This document shows positions 26,527-35,325 of a stretch of DNA of 64,000 nt, in pieces. Below the pieces are notes generated by a model, which saw only the letters and a list, made by a program, of their open reading frames with translations, was not told where the DNA came from and made no database searches. The position numbers and the translations under genes are program-made. The DNA is taken from the NCBI GenBank assembly GCA_020627535.1, contig JAHDGU010000001.1:62001-126000 (forward strand), given 5' to 3'. The stretch comes from Saprospiraceae bacterium. Its GTDB lineage: Bacteria > Bacteroidota > Bacteroidia > Chitinophagales > Saprospiraceae. How positions within the stretch are numbered: the first letter of the stretch is position 1; each line of letters opens with the position of its first letter.

Positions 26527-26571
26527 ATGACCTCGTCAAATCAGAAAGCGAGACAATATGTAAGTCCATGA
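26527..26571 (+). CDS. Possible 14-codon leader peptide before the YfhO-like gene
   Basis: The frame starts ATG ACC TCG and ends at a TGA that overlaps the ATG of the next gene as ATGA. It encodes MTSSNQKARQYVSP. It lies directly behind a perfect -7 box and, given the overlap, could couple translation. It is very short and may be chance. Confidence 0.25.
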   Translation: MTSSNQKARQYVSP

Positions 26572-29084
26572 AAATCAATCGATCTACTCTCATTGAGCAC
26601 TTGGCCGCCATCGTCATCTTGGTAGGCGTAGTCATCGTATTCTTCTTTCCTCAATACCAAGGACAACAGCTAAGGCAAACCGATATAGCTCAGGGTATAG
26701 CCATGCGCGGCGAGATCAATGAATACAAGGAAAAAACCGGCGAAAAATACTACTGGAACAATAGCATGTTTGGTGGGATGCCAGATGGCCTCCTGATCTA
26801 TGGACGAGATTACAATGTACTGAAGTATACTCGCGATATCACCTCGTTCTTCTTGGACAAGGCGACTGGGAATTTTTTGAGAATGGGCCTACTTTGTTAC
26901 TTGGCTTTGATCATATTGGGATTGAGTCCTTGGCTAGCCTTGCTCGCATCTTTGGCACTGGTGCTCAACGTAAACCATCTGGTGTTACTAGAGGCCGGGC
27001 ATAACAACAAGATTCGAGCGATGGCCTATTTCCCTTTGATTTTTGGAGGGATTTATTTGGCCTTCAATCGTGAAAAACTGCCAATGAAGATGCTAGGTGC
27101 GGCAATCTTTGGCGCAGGAGTGTCCATGAGCATCTACGAAAATCACCCACAGATGCTCTATTACTTCCTGCTCGCCACTGGCGTGTGGTTCGCGGCCTAT
27201 GTGATAGCGACAGGGAAGAAGGTCATAGATAGACAATTTGGCTTGACCGTATTGCTACTGGCAGGGGCATTTGTGCTGAGTGTTGGTTCCAATATGGCAC
27301 AGATACGCAGTACCCTTGCCATGGGAGCCAATACGATGAGAGGCGAACCCATCTTACAGGATGATGTCATGCAGAGTAGTAGTAGCGTCAAGGGGCTAGA
27401 CTGGGGCTATGCGACCCAATGGAGCAATAGCGTGGTGGATGTTTGGAGCCTCTTTATCCCTCGTGTAGCAGGAGGCGGTAGTGGAGAGGAAATGTCCAAG
27501 GACTCTGGTATCGGTAAGTACATGAGGATGACTGGCTCGAGACCTGATGCAGATGGGACCTACCTGGCTCCAATGTATTGGGGTAAACTTCCATCTACGA
27601 GTGGTCCCTATTATGTGGGTGCTGTTATATTTTTCTTGTTCGTACTGTCATTCTTCGTGCTTCCCGCAGCTCAGCGCATAGGCTTTGGATTGGCGATATT
27701 GTTGGCAGCCCTGATCTCGCTGGGGAACAACTTTGAGTCATTCAATCGCTTTCTTTTTGACCATTTGCCTTATTTCAACAAGTTTCGGGTGCCGAGCAGC
27801 TTTTTGCATGCCACCTCTTTCCTCTTTATTCTGCCTGCAGTGCTTGCTGTGAGGGCTTTCGCCCAAATGATTCACGATGAAGTAGACAGTAAGACATGGT
27901 TCAACAAGAAGCTGCTACCAGCCGTCATAGTCAGCAGTGGCTTTTGTCTTGTGTTTGTCCTGCTTGGTAAGTCATTGTACGATTTTACCGCTCTCACAGA
28001 TGGTGGATATCCGAAAGAGTTGCAGGATATATTGGTGGAAGATCGCGCCGGTATCATGGTGTCAGATGCCTTGCGGACTCTAGGATATGTGCTGCTTGCT
28101 GCAGTTCTATTATGGGTGTACGCCAAAGGATATCTGAAGAAACCATGGTATCTGTTTTTGGGCCTGATGCTGATCAGTTTTGTCGATCTGTGGCAAGTCG
28201 GACGACGCTACATCGACGAGAGCAACTGGGAAAAAGAGAAAGAGTATAGTGAAGTATTTGCCGAAAGGCCAGTGGATAAGCAGATCAAAAATCTGGAACC
28301 CAAAGGTAGATATGCATATCGAGTGCTCGATATGAGTGTCAATACATTCAATAATGCAAGTACGAGTTTCCATCACAATACGATCGGAGGTTACAATGCT
28401 GCAAAACCTCAGAGGATCATGGATGTGATTGACCGCCTCATCGTCCGTGGGAATCAAGGCGTACTTGACATGATGAATGCCAAGTATGTTATCAACCGTC
28501 AAGGGCAACTGCAGACCAATCCAGGTGCACTAGGCAATGCATGGTTCGTCAAAGAGGTCAAGGCTGTCAATAGCGCTGAGGAGGAAATCAATATGACAGG
28601 CACGATTGATCCTAGTTCGATAGCAGTGGTCAAGCTTGACGAGTTTGAAGCTGTCCAAGAGAAAAGTTACAGTGGTGAGGGGACAATATCATTGACAGAT
28701 TATGTCCCTGGAAGATTGGTGTACAGGGTAGAAACGAGTGCAGAGCAATTTGCTGTATTTTCCGAAGCGTGGTATCCCAAGGGATGGTCTTGTACCATAG
28801 ATGGAGAAGAGACGCCTTTGTTAAGAGCAAACTATATGCTGCGAGCTCTGGAGATTCCTGCTGGAAATCATGAGATCGTAATGACCTTCACACCATGGAC
28901 TGGTGGGAAAGCTGTGAGTCTGATCTGCTCACTACTTCTATTGCTGGCTCTCATCGGAGCGAGTTATCTGACCTACAGAGCTTCTTCGACATCTGAGATC
29001 GAGGCCTCGAGCCCAATGAAATCATCCGTAACTCCTACGAAGTCGACCCAAGGCAAGAAGCATAAAAAAACAAGAAAAAAGTGA
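26568..29084 (+). CDS. YfhO-like polytopic membrane protein
   Basis: An 838-residue membrane protein with about a dozen hydrophobic segments in the first 560 residues (first helix about 11-29) and a soluble periplasmic C-terminal domain, then one last helix near 795-815 and a lysine-rich tail. It matches the YfhO family layout; YfhO members are GT-C type proteins that, in Gram-positive bacteria, glycosylate lipoteichoic acid. The first periplasmic loop contains YYWNNSMFGGMP, typical of the Bacteroidota version. Its stop overlaps the GTG of the next gene by 4 nt, so the two are probably translated together. The transferred sugar is unknown. Confidence 0.8.
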   Translation: MKINRSTLIEHLAAIVILVGVVIVFFFPQYQGQQLRQTDIAQGIAMRGEINEYKEKTGEKYYWNNSMFGGMPDGLLIYGRDYNVLKYTRDITSFFLDKATGNFLRMGLLCYLALIILGLSPWLALLASLALVLNVNHLVLLEAGHNNKIRAMAYFPLIFGGIYLAFNREKLPMKMLGAAIFGAGVSMSIYENHPQMLYYFLLATGVWFAAYVIATGKKVIDRQFGLTVLLLAGAFVLSVGSNMAQIRSTLAMGANTMRGEPILQDDVMQSSSSVKGLDWGYATQWSNSVVDVWSLFIPRVAGGGSGEEMSKDSGIGKYMRMTGSRPDADGTYLAPMYWGKLPSTSGPYYVGAVIFFLFVLSFFVLPAAQRIGFGLAILLAALISLGNNFESFNRFLFDHLPYFNKFRVPSSFLHATSFLFILPAVLAVRAFAQMIHDEVDSKTWFNKKLLPAVIVSSGFCLVFVLLGKSLYDFTALTDGGYPKELQDILVEDRAGIMVSDALRTLGYVLLAAVLLWVYAKGYLKKPWYLFLGLMLISFVDLWQVGRRYIDESNWEKEKEYSEVFAERPVDKQIKNLEPKGRYAYRVLDMSVNTFNNASTSFHHNTIGGYNAAKPQRIMDVIDRLIVRGNQGVLDMMNAKYVINRQGQLQTNPGALGNAWFVKEVKAVNSAEEEINMTGTIDPSSIAVVKLDEFEAVQEKSYSGEGTISLTDYVPGRLVYRVETSAEQFAVFSEAWYPKGWSCTIDGEETPLLRANYMLRALEIPAGNHEIVMTFTPWTGGKAVSLICSLLLLLALIGASYLTYRASSTSEIEASSPMKSSVTPTKSTQGKKHKKTRKK

Positions 29085-30049
29085 AATCAAAAAGATATGC
29101 ACTGATAGGTGCTGCTGGTTATATCGCTCCTCGGCACATGAAGGCCATCAAAGATACTGGTGGAGAGTTGGTAGCGGCTTTGGACCCTAGTGATAGTGTG
29201 GGAATCATAGATAGTCACTTTCCTGATAGTGCTTTTTTTACGGAGTTTGAGAGATTTGATCGACATCTAGAAAAATTGAAGCGAGCAGGTAATCCCGTTG
29301 ATTACGTGGTGGTATGCTCTCCCAATTATCTGCACGACGCGCACATCAGATTTGGATTGCGTCTAGGAGCTGATGTTATCTGCGAAAAACCAATAGTCCT
29401 CAACCCCTGGAATATTGATGCACTGAAGGATATCGAAAAAGAAACTGGGAACAGCGTCTATAATATACTGCAACTACGGCTGCATGATAGTGTCAAAGAA
29501 CTGAAGGCAAAGGTAGATGGTGAACCATCAGACAAGATTTATGATATTGACCTGACGTACCTTACAAGTCGGGGTATGTGGTACTATGCGAGCTGGAAAG
29601 GGGACTTGGCCAAGTCTGGTGGCATAGCTACCAATATTGGTGTTCACTTCTACGATATGTTGATTTGGATATTTGGTTCTGTTCAGTCTTCCACCGTACA
29701 CCTTCATGAACACGACCGGGCTTCCGGAATACTTCATCTCGAGCGCGCTCGTGTGCGTTGGTTTCTCAGTATCAATTACGAAATGATCCCAGAAGCAATC
29801 AAAGCCAAAGGACTTCGGACTTATAGGTCTTTGACAATTGAGGATCAAGAATTTGAATTCAGCGGGGGATTTACAGAGCTGCACACCAAGAGCTATGAGG
29901 CCATTTTGGCTGGTCGCGGGTTTGGCTTGTCAGAGGTGGTGCCAGCCATATCCGTGGTACATGACATCCGGAATAGCGATGTTGCAGGTCCTGATGATGG
30001 AAGTCATCCTATGGCGCACAAGAGTCGTTCAAGTCATCCATTTGATTAG
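29081..30049 (+). CDS. Gfo/Idh/MocA family sugar-nucleotide oxidoreductase
   Basis: A 322-residue protein starting at a GTG that overlaps the YfhO stop. It has an N-terminal Rossmann fold (YALIGAAGYIAPRHMKAI), the motif CEKPIVLN (about 105-112) with the family lysine and the C-terminal alpha/beta domain including GGIATNIGVHFYDML. The RHMKAI segment and overall resemblance point to WbpB/WlbA, which oxidise the 3-hydroxyl of UDP-GlcNAc-uronate. That assignment fits a nearby WbpD-type acetyltransferase and a nucleotide-sugar dehydrogenase, but is inferred. The gene converges with a glycosyltransferase by a 4-nt stop overlap. Confidence 0.8.
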   Translation: MKSKRYALIGAAGYIAPRHMKAIKDTGGELVAALDPSDSVGIIDSHFPDSAFFTEFERFDRHLEKLKRAGNPVDYVVVCSPNYLHDAHIRFGLRLGADVICEKPIVLNPWNIDALKDIEKETGNSVYNILQLRLHDSVKELKAKVDGEPSDKIYDIDLTYLTSRGMWYYASWKGDLAKSGGIATNIGVHFYDMLIWIFGSVQSSTVHLHEHDRASGILHLERARVRWFLSINYEMIPEAIKAKGLRTYRSLTIEDQEFEFSGGFTELHTKSYEAILAGRGFGLSEVVPAISVVHDIRNSDVAGPDDGSHPMAHKSRSSHPFD

Positions 30050-31356
30050 TGACTTTTTATAAGTTTTAGGAGCTGGCGTGCCATGTTTTGTCTGCTATAT
30101 CTTTCTGGTGTGCTTGCGCACAAATACCTCGATTTTTTTTGTTGAAATTTTTCTGCGACGAGTTTTTGTAAAGCTATTTTCATATTGACAGTGTCTTCAT
30201 AATCAAATAGACCTGGGTGCCCGGATTCCCTAAGCACATATTCTGCGCCGCCATCTTTGGGGCCGATGCCGAAGATGGGCGTTTCGCTAGCCATATATTC
30301 AAATATCTTACCCGTCACGACTTTTTGTGATCCTGGAAGATTGGCGATAATAAATAATAAGGCATCAGAGCTCATCATTCGATCTATAGCAATCCGGTGA
30401 TCAGCGAAGCCGTGATAAGTAGTAATTGTTTCAAGCCCTGCATCTTTTAGGCTCTGCTTGACAGCTCCAGAAACGTTTCCGGTGAACTCCAAGCGAAACT
30501 TTTCTTTGAAGATTTGATCTTCCGATCTGAGCTCATTGATCACCTGCCACAATTGTTCTTGAATTTCAAGATTTTTGATCGTGCCTATATAACTCATGAT
30601 AAATTTATCTGTAGATACAGCTGGCGCTACAGAATCAAAATCAGCGTGATCGTATCCGTTAAAAATGATTTTTGTATTGGCATTTCGATCTAGAAATTCC
30701 TCTTGCATGGCAGGAGAGACGACCGTTACGAGATCCGCTGTCCCAATGACATCAGATTCCAAAGCAAGATCTATTCTTTGAGAACGGGGTGATTTATTGA
30801 GGCTATGATTGTAGTAGGCGCTGGTCCATGGATCTCTGAGATCCGCTATCCACAAAAATTTGGATTTTTTTCGCAAGGACAGTGCAATCAAGTGGCAGCT
30901 CTGGGGTGGGCCAGTGGTTATGACAGCGTCATAGCTCGAGGTCTTTAGCAAGCCTGCAAGCTTTGGTCTGGCCGTCCATACCCATGCTCGACGAGCGTCG
31001 GGGATAAACACATTCGCTCGCAGATATAGACCAGTTTTTGTGACTAGTCTCTTCCACCAACCAGATTCGGTGCTTGAATTGTCCATTCCTACTACACTCT
31101 TCTTGGTTTCTCGCCCCATGAGTCGATTGAAGAGGGAGATTGGTTCAAAACTCTTACACCTGTGGACTGTCCAATCTGAGTGAATTTCCGCGCCCAATTG
31201 CTCATCAATGGCAGGATAGCTCCCGTCCTTGGAGCAAATGACCGTGATATTGCAGCCCTCTTGATGCAGGTATTTTGCCATCTTCAGCCACCTCTGCACT
31301 CCTGGGCCAGAAGCTGGAGGCCAATAGTATGCGACAATGAGGATGTTCTTGGACAT
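30046..31356 (-). CDS. Glycosyltransferase, GT-B fold (family 4 like)
   Basis: A 436-residue protein. I chose the ATG that gives MSKNILIVAYYWPP, since the longer frame to 31557 adds 67 residues without fold character and crosses the divergent gene. The N-terminal domain has the glycine-rich PPASGPGVQRW loop, the second domain starts near KFIMSYIGTI, and the donor-binding end shows KIFEYMASETPIFGIGPKDG (an E-x-x-x-x-x-x-E region). It probably extends the surface polysaccharide at the cytoplasmic face. Divergent from the deacetylase-like gene (46 bp). Confidence 0.85.
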   Translation of the reverse strand: MSKNILIVAYYWPPASGPGVQRWLKMAKYLHQEGCNITVICSKDGSYPAIDEQLGAEIHSDWTVHRCKSFEPISLFNRLMGRETKKSVVGMDNSSTESGWWKRLVTKTGLYLRANVFIPDARRAWVWTARPKLAGLLKTSSYDAVITTGPPQSCHLIALSLRKKSKFLWIADLRDPWTSAYYNHSLNKSPRSQRIDLALESDVIGTADLVTVVSPAMQEEFLDRNANTKIIFNGYDHADFDSVAPAVSTDKFIMSYIGTIKNLEIQEQLWQVINELRSEDQIFKEKFRLEFTGNVSGAVKQSLKDAGLETITTYHGFADHRIAIDRMMSSDALLFIIANLPGSQKVVTGKIFEYMASETPIFGIGPKDGGAEYVLRESGHPGLFDYEDTVNMKIALQKLVAEKFQQKKSRYLCASTPERYSRQNMARQLLKLIKSH

Positions 31357-31388
31357 ATTCGACCCAGCGAAATTATAGGGTTTCTCGC

Positions 31389-31396
31389 TACTTTTG
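31389..31396 (+). promoter_or_regulatory. -7 box TACTTTTG 6 nt before a start codon
   Basis: TACTTTTG is followed by TGACTT and the ATG at 31403. The expected transcription start coincides with the start codon, so the deacetylase-like gene may be leaderless. Confidence 0.55.
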
Positions 31397-31402
31397 TGAC
31401 TT

Positions 31403-32686
31403 ATGAGCCTTCGTGTCAAGATTGATTTACCCAAACCCATCAGAGGAGCTATCAGGCACGCGTGGTCGGTGTTGGTTGAGTTTCTTGACTTGAGCTGGAC
31501 AGAATCGAAGGATACCTGCGACATTCTCATTGGTATGGATGCTAGCGCCGACATCAAAGTGTCGGATACATTCCTTCACATGATGGTGTCCAAATCCTAT
31601 AGACATGAAGATTGCTTTATTGACGAACCAGTCATACTTGATTCGTCGGGAGTTCCGGACTACTTGGGCAGTGCTTTTTATGCAATGAACTGTCTGCAAG
31701 AGTATGGTAGCGATAGTAGTGATAAGTATGGTCGATTTCGCTATGTGGATTCCTGGCAATATCGTTTTGACTGTGTGGATAGGCCCGTAGTGATGGACTA
31801 CTTTCGGAATATTTTCGATAATGTCATTTGTCTAAAATCTTCAGTAAAATGGCCTATGCGACCGTCACAGTTATGTGTGACACACGATATTGACTTTTTG
31901 TATCGGATGAAGTATTCTCGACCGATATTTCATTTAAAAAGGGGTGAGGTATTTCAGGCTTGCATAGGATTCTTCAAAGAGCTCCATTCGCATAGTGCAA
32001 GAAATATTGATCATATTCTTGATATGGTTAATGGCTTTGGGTATAAATCGATTTTCTTTTGGCTCTTGGACGAGAAATCTAAGATGTTGGGCCATGTCAA
32101 AGTTCAGAATTCTGACTATGATTTGAATAGTGAGTACGTGAGGTCTTGTATGCAAAGGATTGAGGCTTTGGGCTCGTTCAATGGATTGCATAAAAGTGTT
32201 TCAGACTTAAAATTTCAAGAAGAATTGACTTTGTTTCCGGGAGATATTCGAGTCAATCGAAATCACTACCTGCTCTTCAGACTGCCGAGTCACTTAAACA
32301 AACTTGATGAGTCAAATATCGATGAGGATCATAGCCTAGGATTTGCAGAGACATGGGGCTACCGAAATGGATGGTCTTTGCCATACAGGCCATATAATAT
32401 CAGCGCTCAATCAGCTTACAATGTTACTTTGGTTCCATTGAATATCATGGATACGACGCTAAGAGTCTATTCTAATGATCCTCGAGAAGAATTGGAAGAC
32501 AAGCTGTTAGATTATGTGACAAAAAGTCGCATCAATTCAGTCATTTCAATTCTCTGGCATAATCCCTATTTTACAGACCTTGAAAGGTATACTGGATATT
32601 TGGATGTGTTCGAAAGGATTTTGTCTTTGGCCAAGGAGCTTGGCATTAGAAATTATACACCTACGTTTTCCGGATCTAGTGCGTAG
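31403..32686 (+). CDS. Polysaccharide deacetylase-like protein
   Basis: The 427-residue protein has an N-terminal part of about 150 residues like that found before polysaccharide deacetylase (NodB-like) domains in Bacteroidota, then the domain itself. The metal-binding motif appears as T-H-D-I-D (about residue 157), an H-K-S motif is at about 264, and a late H-N-P motif is near 391. Such proteins are thought to de-N-acetylate glycan chains, but this one needs testing because some ligands of the second motif are unclear. Its 3' end overlaps the convergent sulfotransferase gene by 34 bp. The region is AT-rich. Confidence 0.7.
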   Translation: MSLRVKIDLPKPIRGAIRHAWSVLVEFLDLSWTESKDTCDILIGMDASADIKVSDTFLHMMVSKSYRHEDCFIDEPVILDSSGVPDYLGSAFYAMNCLQEYGSDSSDKYGRFRYVDSWQYRFDCVDRPVVMDYFRNIFDNVICLKSSVKWPMRPSQLCVTHDIDFLYRMKYSRPIFHLKRGEVFQACIGFFKELHSHSARNIDHILDMVNGFGYKSIFFWLLDEKSKMLGHVKVQNSDYDLNSEYVRSCMQRIEALGSFNGLHKSVSDLKFQEELTLFPGDIRVNRNHYLLFRLPSHLNKLDESNIDEDHSLGFAETWGYRNGWSLPYRPYNISAQSAYNVTLVPLNIMDTTLRVYSNDPREELEDKLLDYVTKSRINSVISILWHNPYFTDLERYTGYLDVFERILSLAKELGIRNYTPTFSGSSA

Positions 32687-33525
32687 AGCTCCGTAACTTT
32701 TTTGATTACTCTCTTTTGTTCTTCTGAGAGTTCCTTGTATCTTGTTTTGGAGTTTGCATTTCGTCTTTTGGATGTTATGCGTTGTATTCTTCGTTGATTG
32801 ATGCCATGGTTTTGTTGGCAAAAGGTAAGTAGAGAATCAGTTTTTGGAGTGTCAATGAATAGTTCTCTACTTGAAATAGTAAACTGTCGTGCATCAGGGC
32901 ATGAGCTCATAAAATCTCTGATGAAGTTGTTTGTTTCACAGTAGAGAGCTGCAATCTTTTCGGCTTGACTACTGTTATTCATGTCTATCTTTGTGGGAAT
33001 GAGGCGTCCATCATCGTACAGTAAAGTACCACTATACCAGTCTCTATTTAAACCACTAAGTACGAACTTGTTGATGTCCCTATAGAGATGGATGAACTTT
33101 GATTGAGGGAACAGCTCTTTTATCGCGTAAGCGAAGAAAGTGATTCGATTGTTGGTTTCTATGTAGTTAAGATCGTTGAGAAAGAGTTCTCTTATGGTTT
33201 CGTATCTTGTAGCTAGTAGTATGTCTTTTGAGCTCTCATCCTGGCTCAGTCCATACATGCGATCGCTGATGGCGCTTAATTCAGGTCTGCCTCTGTGCTC
33301 TACGTGGTGTCGATTAAGAAGGCTGAGAAGAGAAGTGAGTAGCGATGTGCCACATCGTCCTGTAGATAAAACGAAAATGGGTGATGAGTGATCAAGAATG
33401 TATTTTTCAAGACTGTTGGAAGGTACAGGGATCTTATGGACTATATTTCTGTGATGTATGTAGCTCTTGACATATAGTCTCGAGTGATGGGCAAAGTTCT
33501 TTATGAATTCCGTGATGTTAGACAT
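32653..33525 (-). CDS. Sulfotransferase family protein
   Basis: A 290-residue protein with the 5'-phosphosulfate-binding loop FVLSTGRCGTSLL (about residues 52-64) and a later NKFVLSGLNRDW segment that can serve as the 3'-phosphate site. It should transfer sulfate from PAPS to a sugar or lipid hydroxyl. The C-terminal 50 residues are strongly basic and helical. Placement in a glycan cluster suggests a sulfated surface polysaccharide, which is common in marine bacteria; that is inference. Confidence 0.8.
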   Translation of the reverse strand: MSNITEFIKNFAHHSRLYVKSYIHHRNIVHKIPVPSNSLEKYILDHSSPIFVLSTGRCGTSLLTSLLSLLNRHHVEHRGRPELSAISDRMYGLSQDESSKDILLATRYETIRELFLNDLNYIETNNRITFFAYAIKELFPQSKFIHLYRDINKFVLSGLNRDWYSGTLLYDDGRLIPTKIDMNNSSQAEKIAALYCETNNFIRDFMSSCPDARQFTISSRELFIDTPKTDSLLTFCQQNHGINQRRIQRITSKRRNANSKTRYKELSEEQKRVIKKVTELYALDPENVGV

Positions 33526-33567
33526 GCCTTGTGTTGTCTGAGCTCAGTTAAAGTTATGGTCTTTTGG

Positions 33568-33575
33568 TATCTTTG
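33568..33575 (+). promoter_or_regulatory. -7 box TATCTTTG next to the FkbM start
   Basis: An exact consensus match 2 nt before the ATG at 33578, 8 nt before an in-frame ATG at 33584 and 11 nt before one at 33587. Since transcription should begin about 5-7 nt after the box, 33584 or 33587 may be the real start. Confidence 0.5.
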
Positions 33576-33577
33576 AG

Positions 33578-34498
33578 ATGTCTATGATGGGGTATGTTGC
33601 ATTGTTTCAACGAGCAAGATTTCTTGCGAGCGAAATTGAGAAACTCGATATTAAGAATGCTGGTATTGAGGGCTCTGATGCCTATATTGATATTGAAGGC
33701 ATGCCACGGCTTTTCTCTTACAGGTCTTCAGATCGATTTTCATCATTGGTTTACCGTCTTCTTTCTCCTAGAGTACGCAAAATCGTTCCTGCAGATTGTT
33801 GTAAGGTTGCGTTTGATGTAGTTTGGAGATACAAGTATCCCCATCTTGATGTGTTTAATGATGGCTTGAGAGGTGAAACGCGTAGAAGATACTTGCATGT
33901 AAACCACATGGAAACTAGGTCGGATATGTCCCTAAATGTTGATGTTCAGAATAAATTCAGTTATTCAACGGATTCGGTCATATTGGACGTTGGTTCCCAT
34001 ATTGGTATGGGAGCTATAAGTACGGTGTTGAATTATGATGTAAAGCAGATCGTTTGTATCGAGGCCGATGAGCGCGCTTATGATCTTCTCTGCAAGAATG
34101 TCGAGAGTGCTGGTTTGCAGGACAAAATACATACGCGAAACATAGCTATATGGAGTTGCGTTGGTGCGATGTCATTTTCTAGTGGTCGATATCAGGCAAA
34201 TTTTATTTCTAGTGATTTGAATGAAGATCTAAAGGAGGTGACTACATTGGATGCGATCTGCAATGATCCTATGGTGCATGATGTAACCAATATTAGTTTG
34301 ACAATAAATCGCGCTGAGTATGATGCTGTTTTAGGAGCTAAGTCGATTGCGAGTAGTAAGAGTGTGGCGATTTGTGCAGCAGGTTGGTATCGTTATGGTG
34401 GTCGCTATGTAAGTGCCTTGCTGGGAGACATCTGTGCTGATTATGGAATGAATACCTATTCCACGTCGAGGAGAAAATTTCTTGCTTGGCACGACTAG
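33578..34498 (+). CDS. FkbM-like SAM-dependent methyltransferase
   Basis: A 306-residue protein whose central part reads SVILDVGSHIGMGAIS (about 129-144), the SAM-binding loop, then VCIEADERAYDLLCKNVE and the RNIAIWSCVG strand typical of FkbM-type methyltransferases. These O-methylate sugars or other small acceptors. The N-terminal 100 residues are unlike the family core and may bind the acceptor. Two other in-frame ATGs (33584 and 33587) fit the promoter box better than 33578. The gene belongs to the AT-rich block and runs the same way as the SGNH hydrolase gene that follows. Confidence 0.75.
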   Translation: MSMMGYVALFQRARFLASEIEKLDIKNAGIEGSDAYIDIEGMPRLFSYRSSDRFSSLVYRLLSPRVRKIVPADCCKVAFDVVWRYKYPHLDVFNDGLRGETRRRYLHVNHMETRSDMSLNVDVQNKFSYSTDSVILDVGSHIGMGAISTVLNYDVKQIVCIEADERAYDLLCKNVESAGLQDKIHTRNIAIWSCVGAMSFSSGRYQANFISSDLNEDLKEVTTLDAICNDPMVHDVTNISLTINRAEYDAVLGAKSIASSKSVAICAAGWYRYGGRYVSALLGDICADYGMNTYSTSRRKFLAWHD

Positions 34499-34628
34499 TG
34501 TGGTCAAGTACTCTTAAATTAGGTTAACTACCAATATGAATTTTCCTAGTCTAACATATTGGCTTAATTGATGTTTAATGTTATGATTCTTGAAATAATT
34601 GTTCTTAGAATAGCATAGAGCTGTCTGT

Positions 34629-35294
34629 ATGAAAATTGTAGTAGTTGGTAATTCCGTGGGTTTGAGGGTTAGGCCACCCATTGGTAAGAGCTATGCTGTT
34701 TTATTGAACAGTATGGAGAACGTGGACGTAATCAACTTAAGTCAGACCGCGAGACTTTCTAAATACTTTGCTATTAATACGGATCAAATTCTGTGTTATC
34801 CCGCCGATGTTGTTATAATTAATTTGGGAGTTGTAGATCTGTGTAGTCGCCCCGTTCCGTATTGGTATAATCGAATGATTAATAGACAAGGGTATACGCT
34901 GATAGGTCGTCTTGTTGTATATCTAAACCTAAAGCTTGTGTATTCAATGCGCAGATGGCTAGTTTACTTGCGCCTAAAGATGCCTTGGACTACATTACGA
35001 GAGTTTCGTCACAATATGAGTTATATCTTATCACGAATCAAGAAAGAGCAAACCGCTGAAGTCATTGTGCTTTCAATAAATAAGCCCTCTTCAAGGGTTG
35101 AGTATCGGCTGCCTGGATCAATTGATCGGATTGAAAAAGGTAATGAAATACTTCAAGAGCTTTGTGAGACGCACAGTTCTGATTATTTGCCATTACATTT
35201 AGATCAATTGACGGATTACCCCGACGGAGTTCATTTCAGCGAAAGTGGTCATCAAAAGGTTTTTGATCACATTAGGGACCTACTCAATCTTTGA
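34629..35294 (+). CDS. SGNH/GDSL-type hydrolase
   Basis: A 221-residue protein with the N-terminal block G-N-S-V (a variant of GDS), a central INLGVVDLC in place of the usual GxND block, and a C-terminal D-G-V-H-F-S-E-S-G-H, the Asp-His pair of SGNH enzymes. There is no signal peptide. Enzymes of this fold remove or add acyl groups on glycans and lipids. The altered third block makes catalysis less certain. The flippase gene that follows starts 32 bp after its stop, so the two are probably co-transcribed. Confidence 0.75.
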   Translation: MKIVVVGNSVGLRVRPPIGKSYAVLLNSMENVDVINLSQTARLSKYFAINTDQILCYPADVVIINLGVVDLCSRPVPYWYNRMINRQGYTLIGRLVVYLNLKLVYSMRRWLVYLRLKMPWTTLREFRHNMSYILSRIKKEQTAEVIVLSINKPSSRVEYRLPGSIDRIEKGNEILQELCETHSSDYLPLHLDQLTDYPDGVHFSESGHQKVFDHIRDLLNL

Positions 35295-35325
35295 GCTTTG
35301 GTCTCAGGATTTTGATAGATTTAAT

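Noticed and set aside
32546-32821. A 91-codon frame across the deacetylase/sulfotransferase overlap.
   Set aside because: It is on another frame of the sulfotransferase strand and is an artefact of the overlap.
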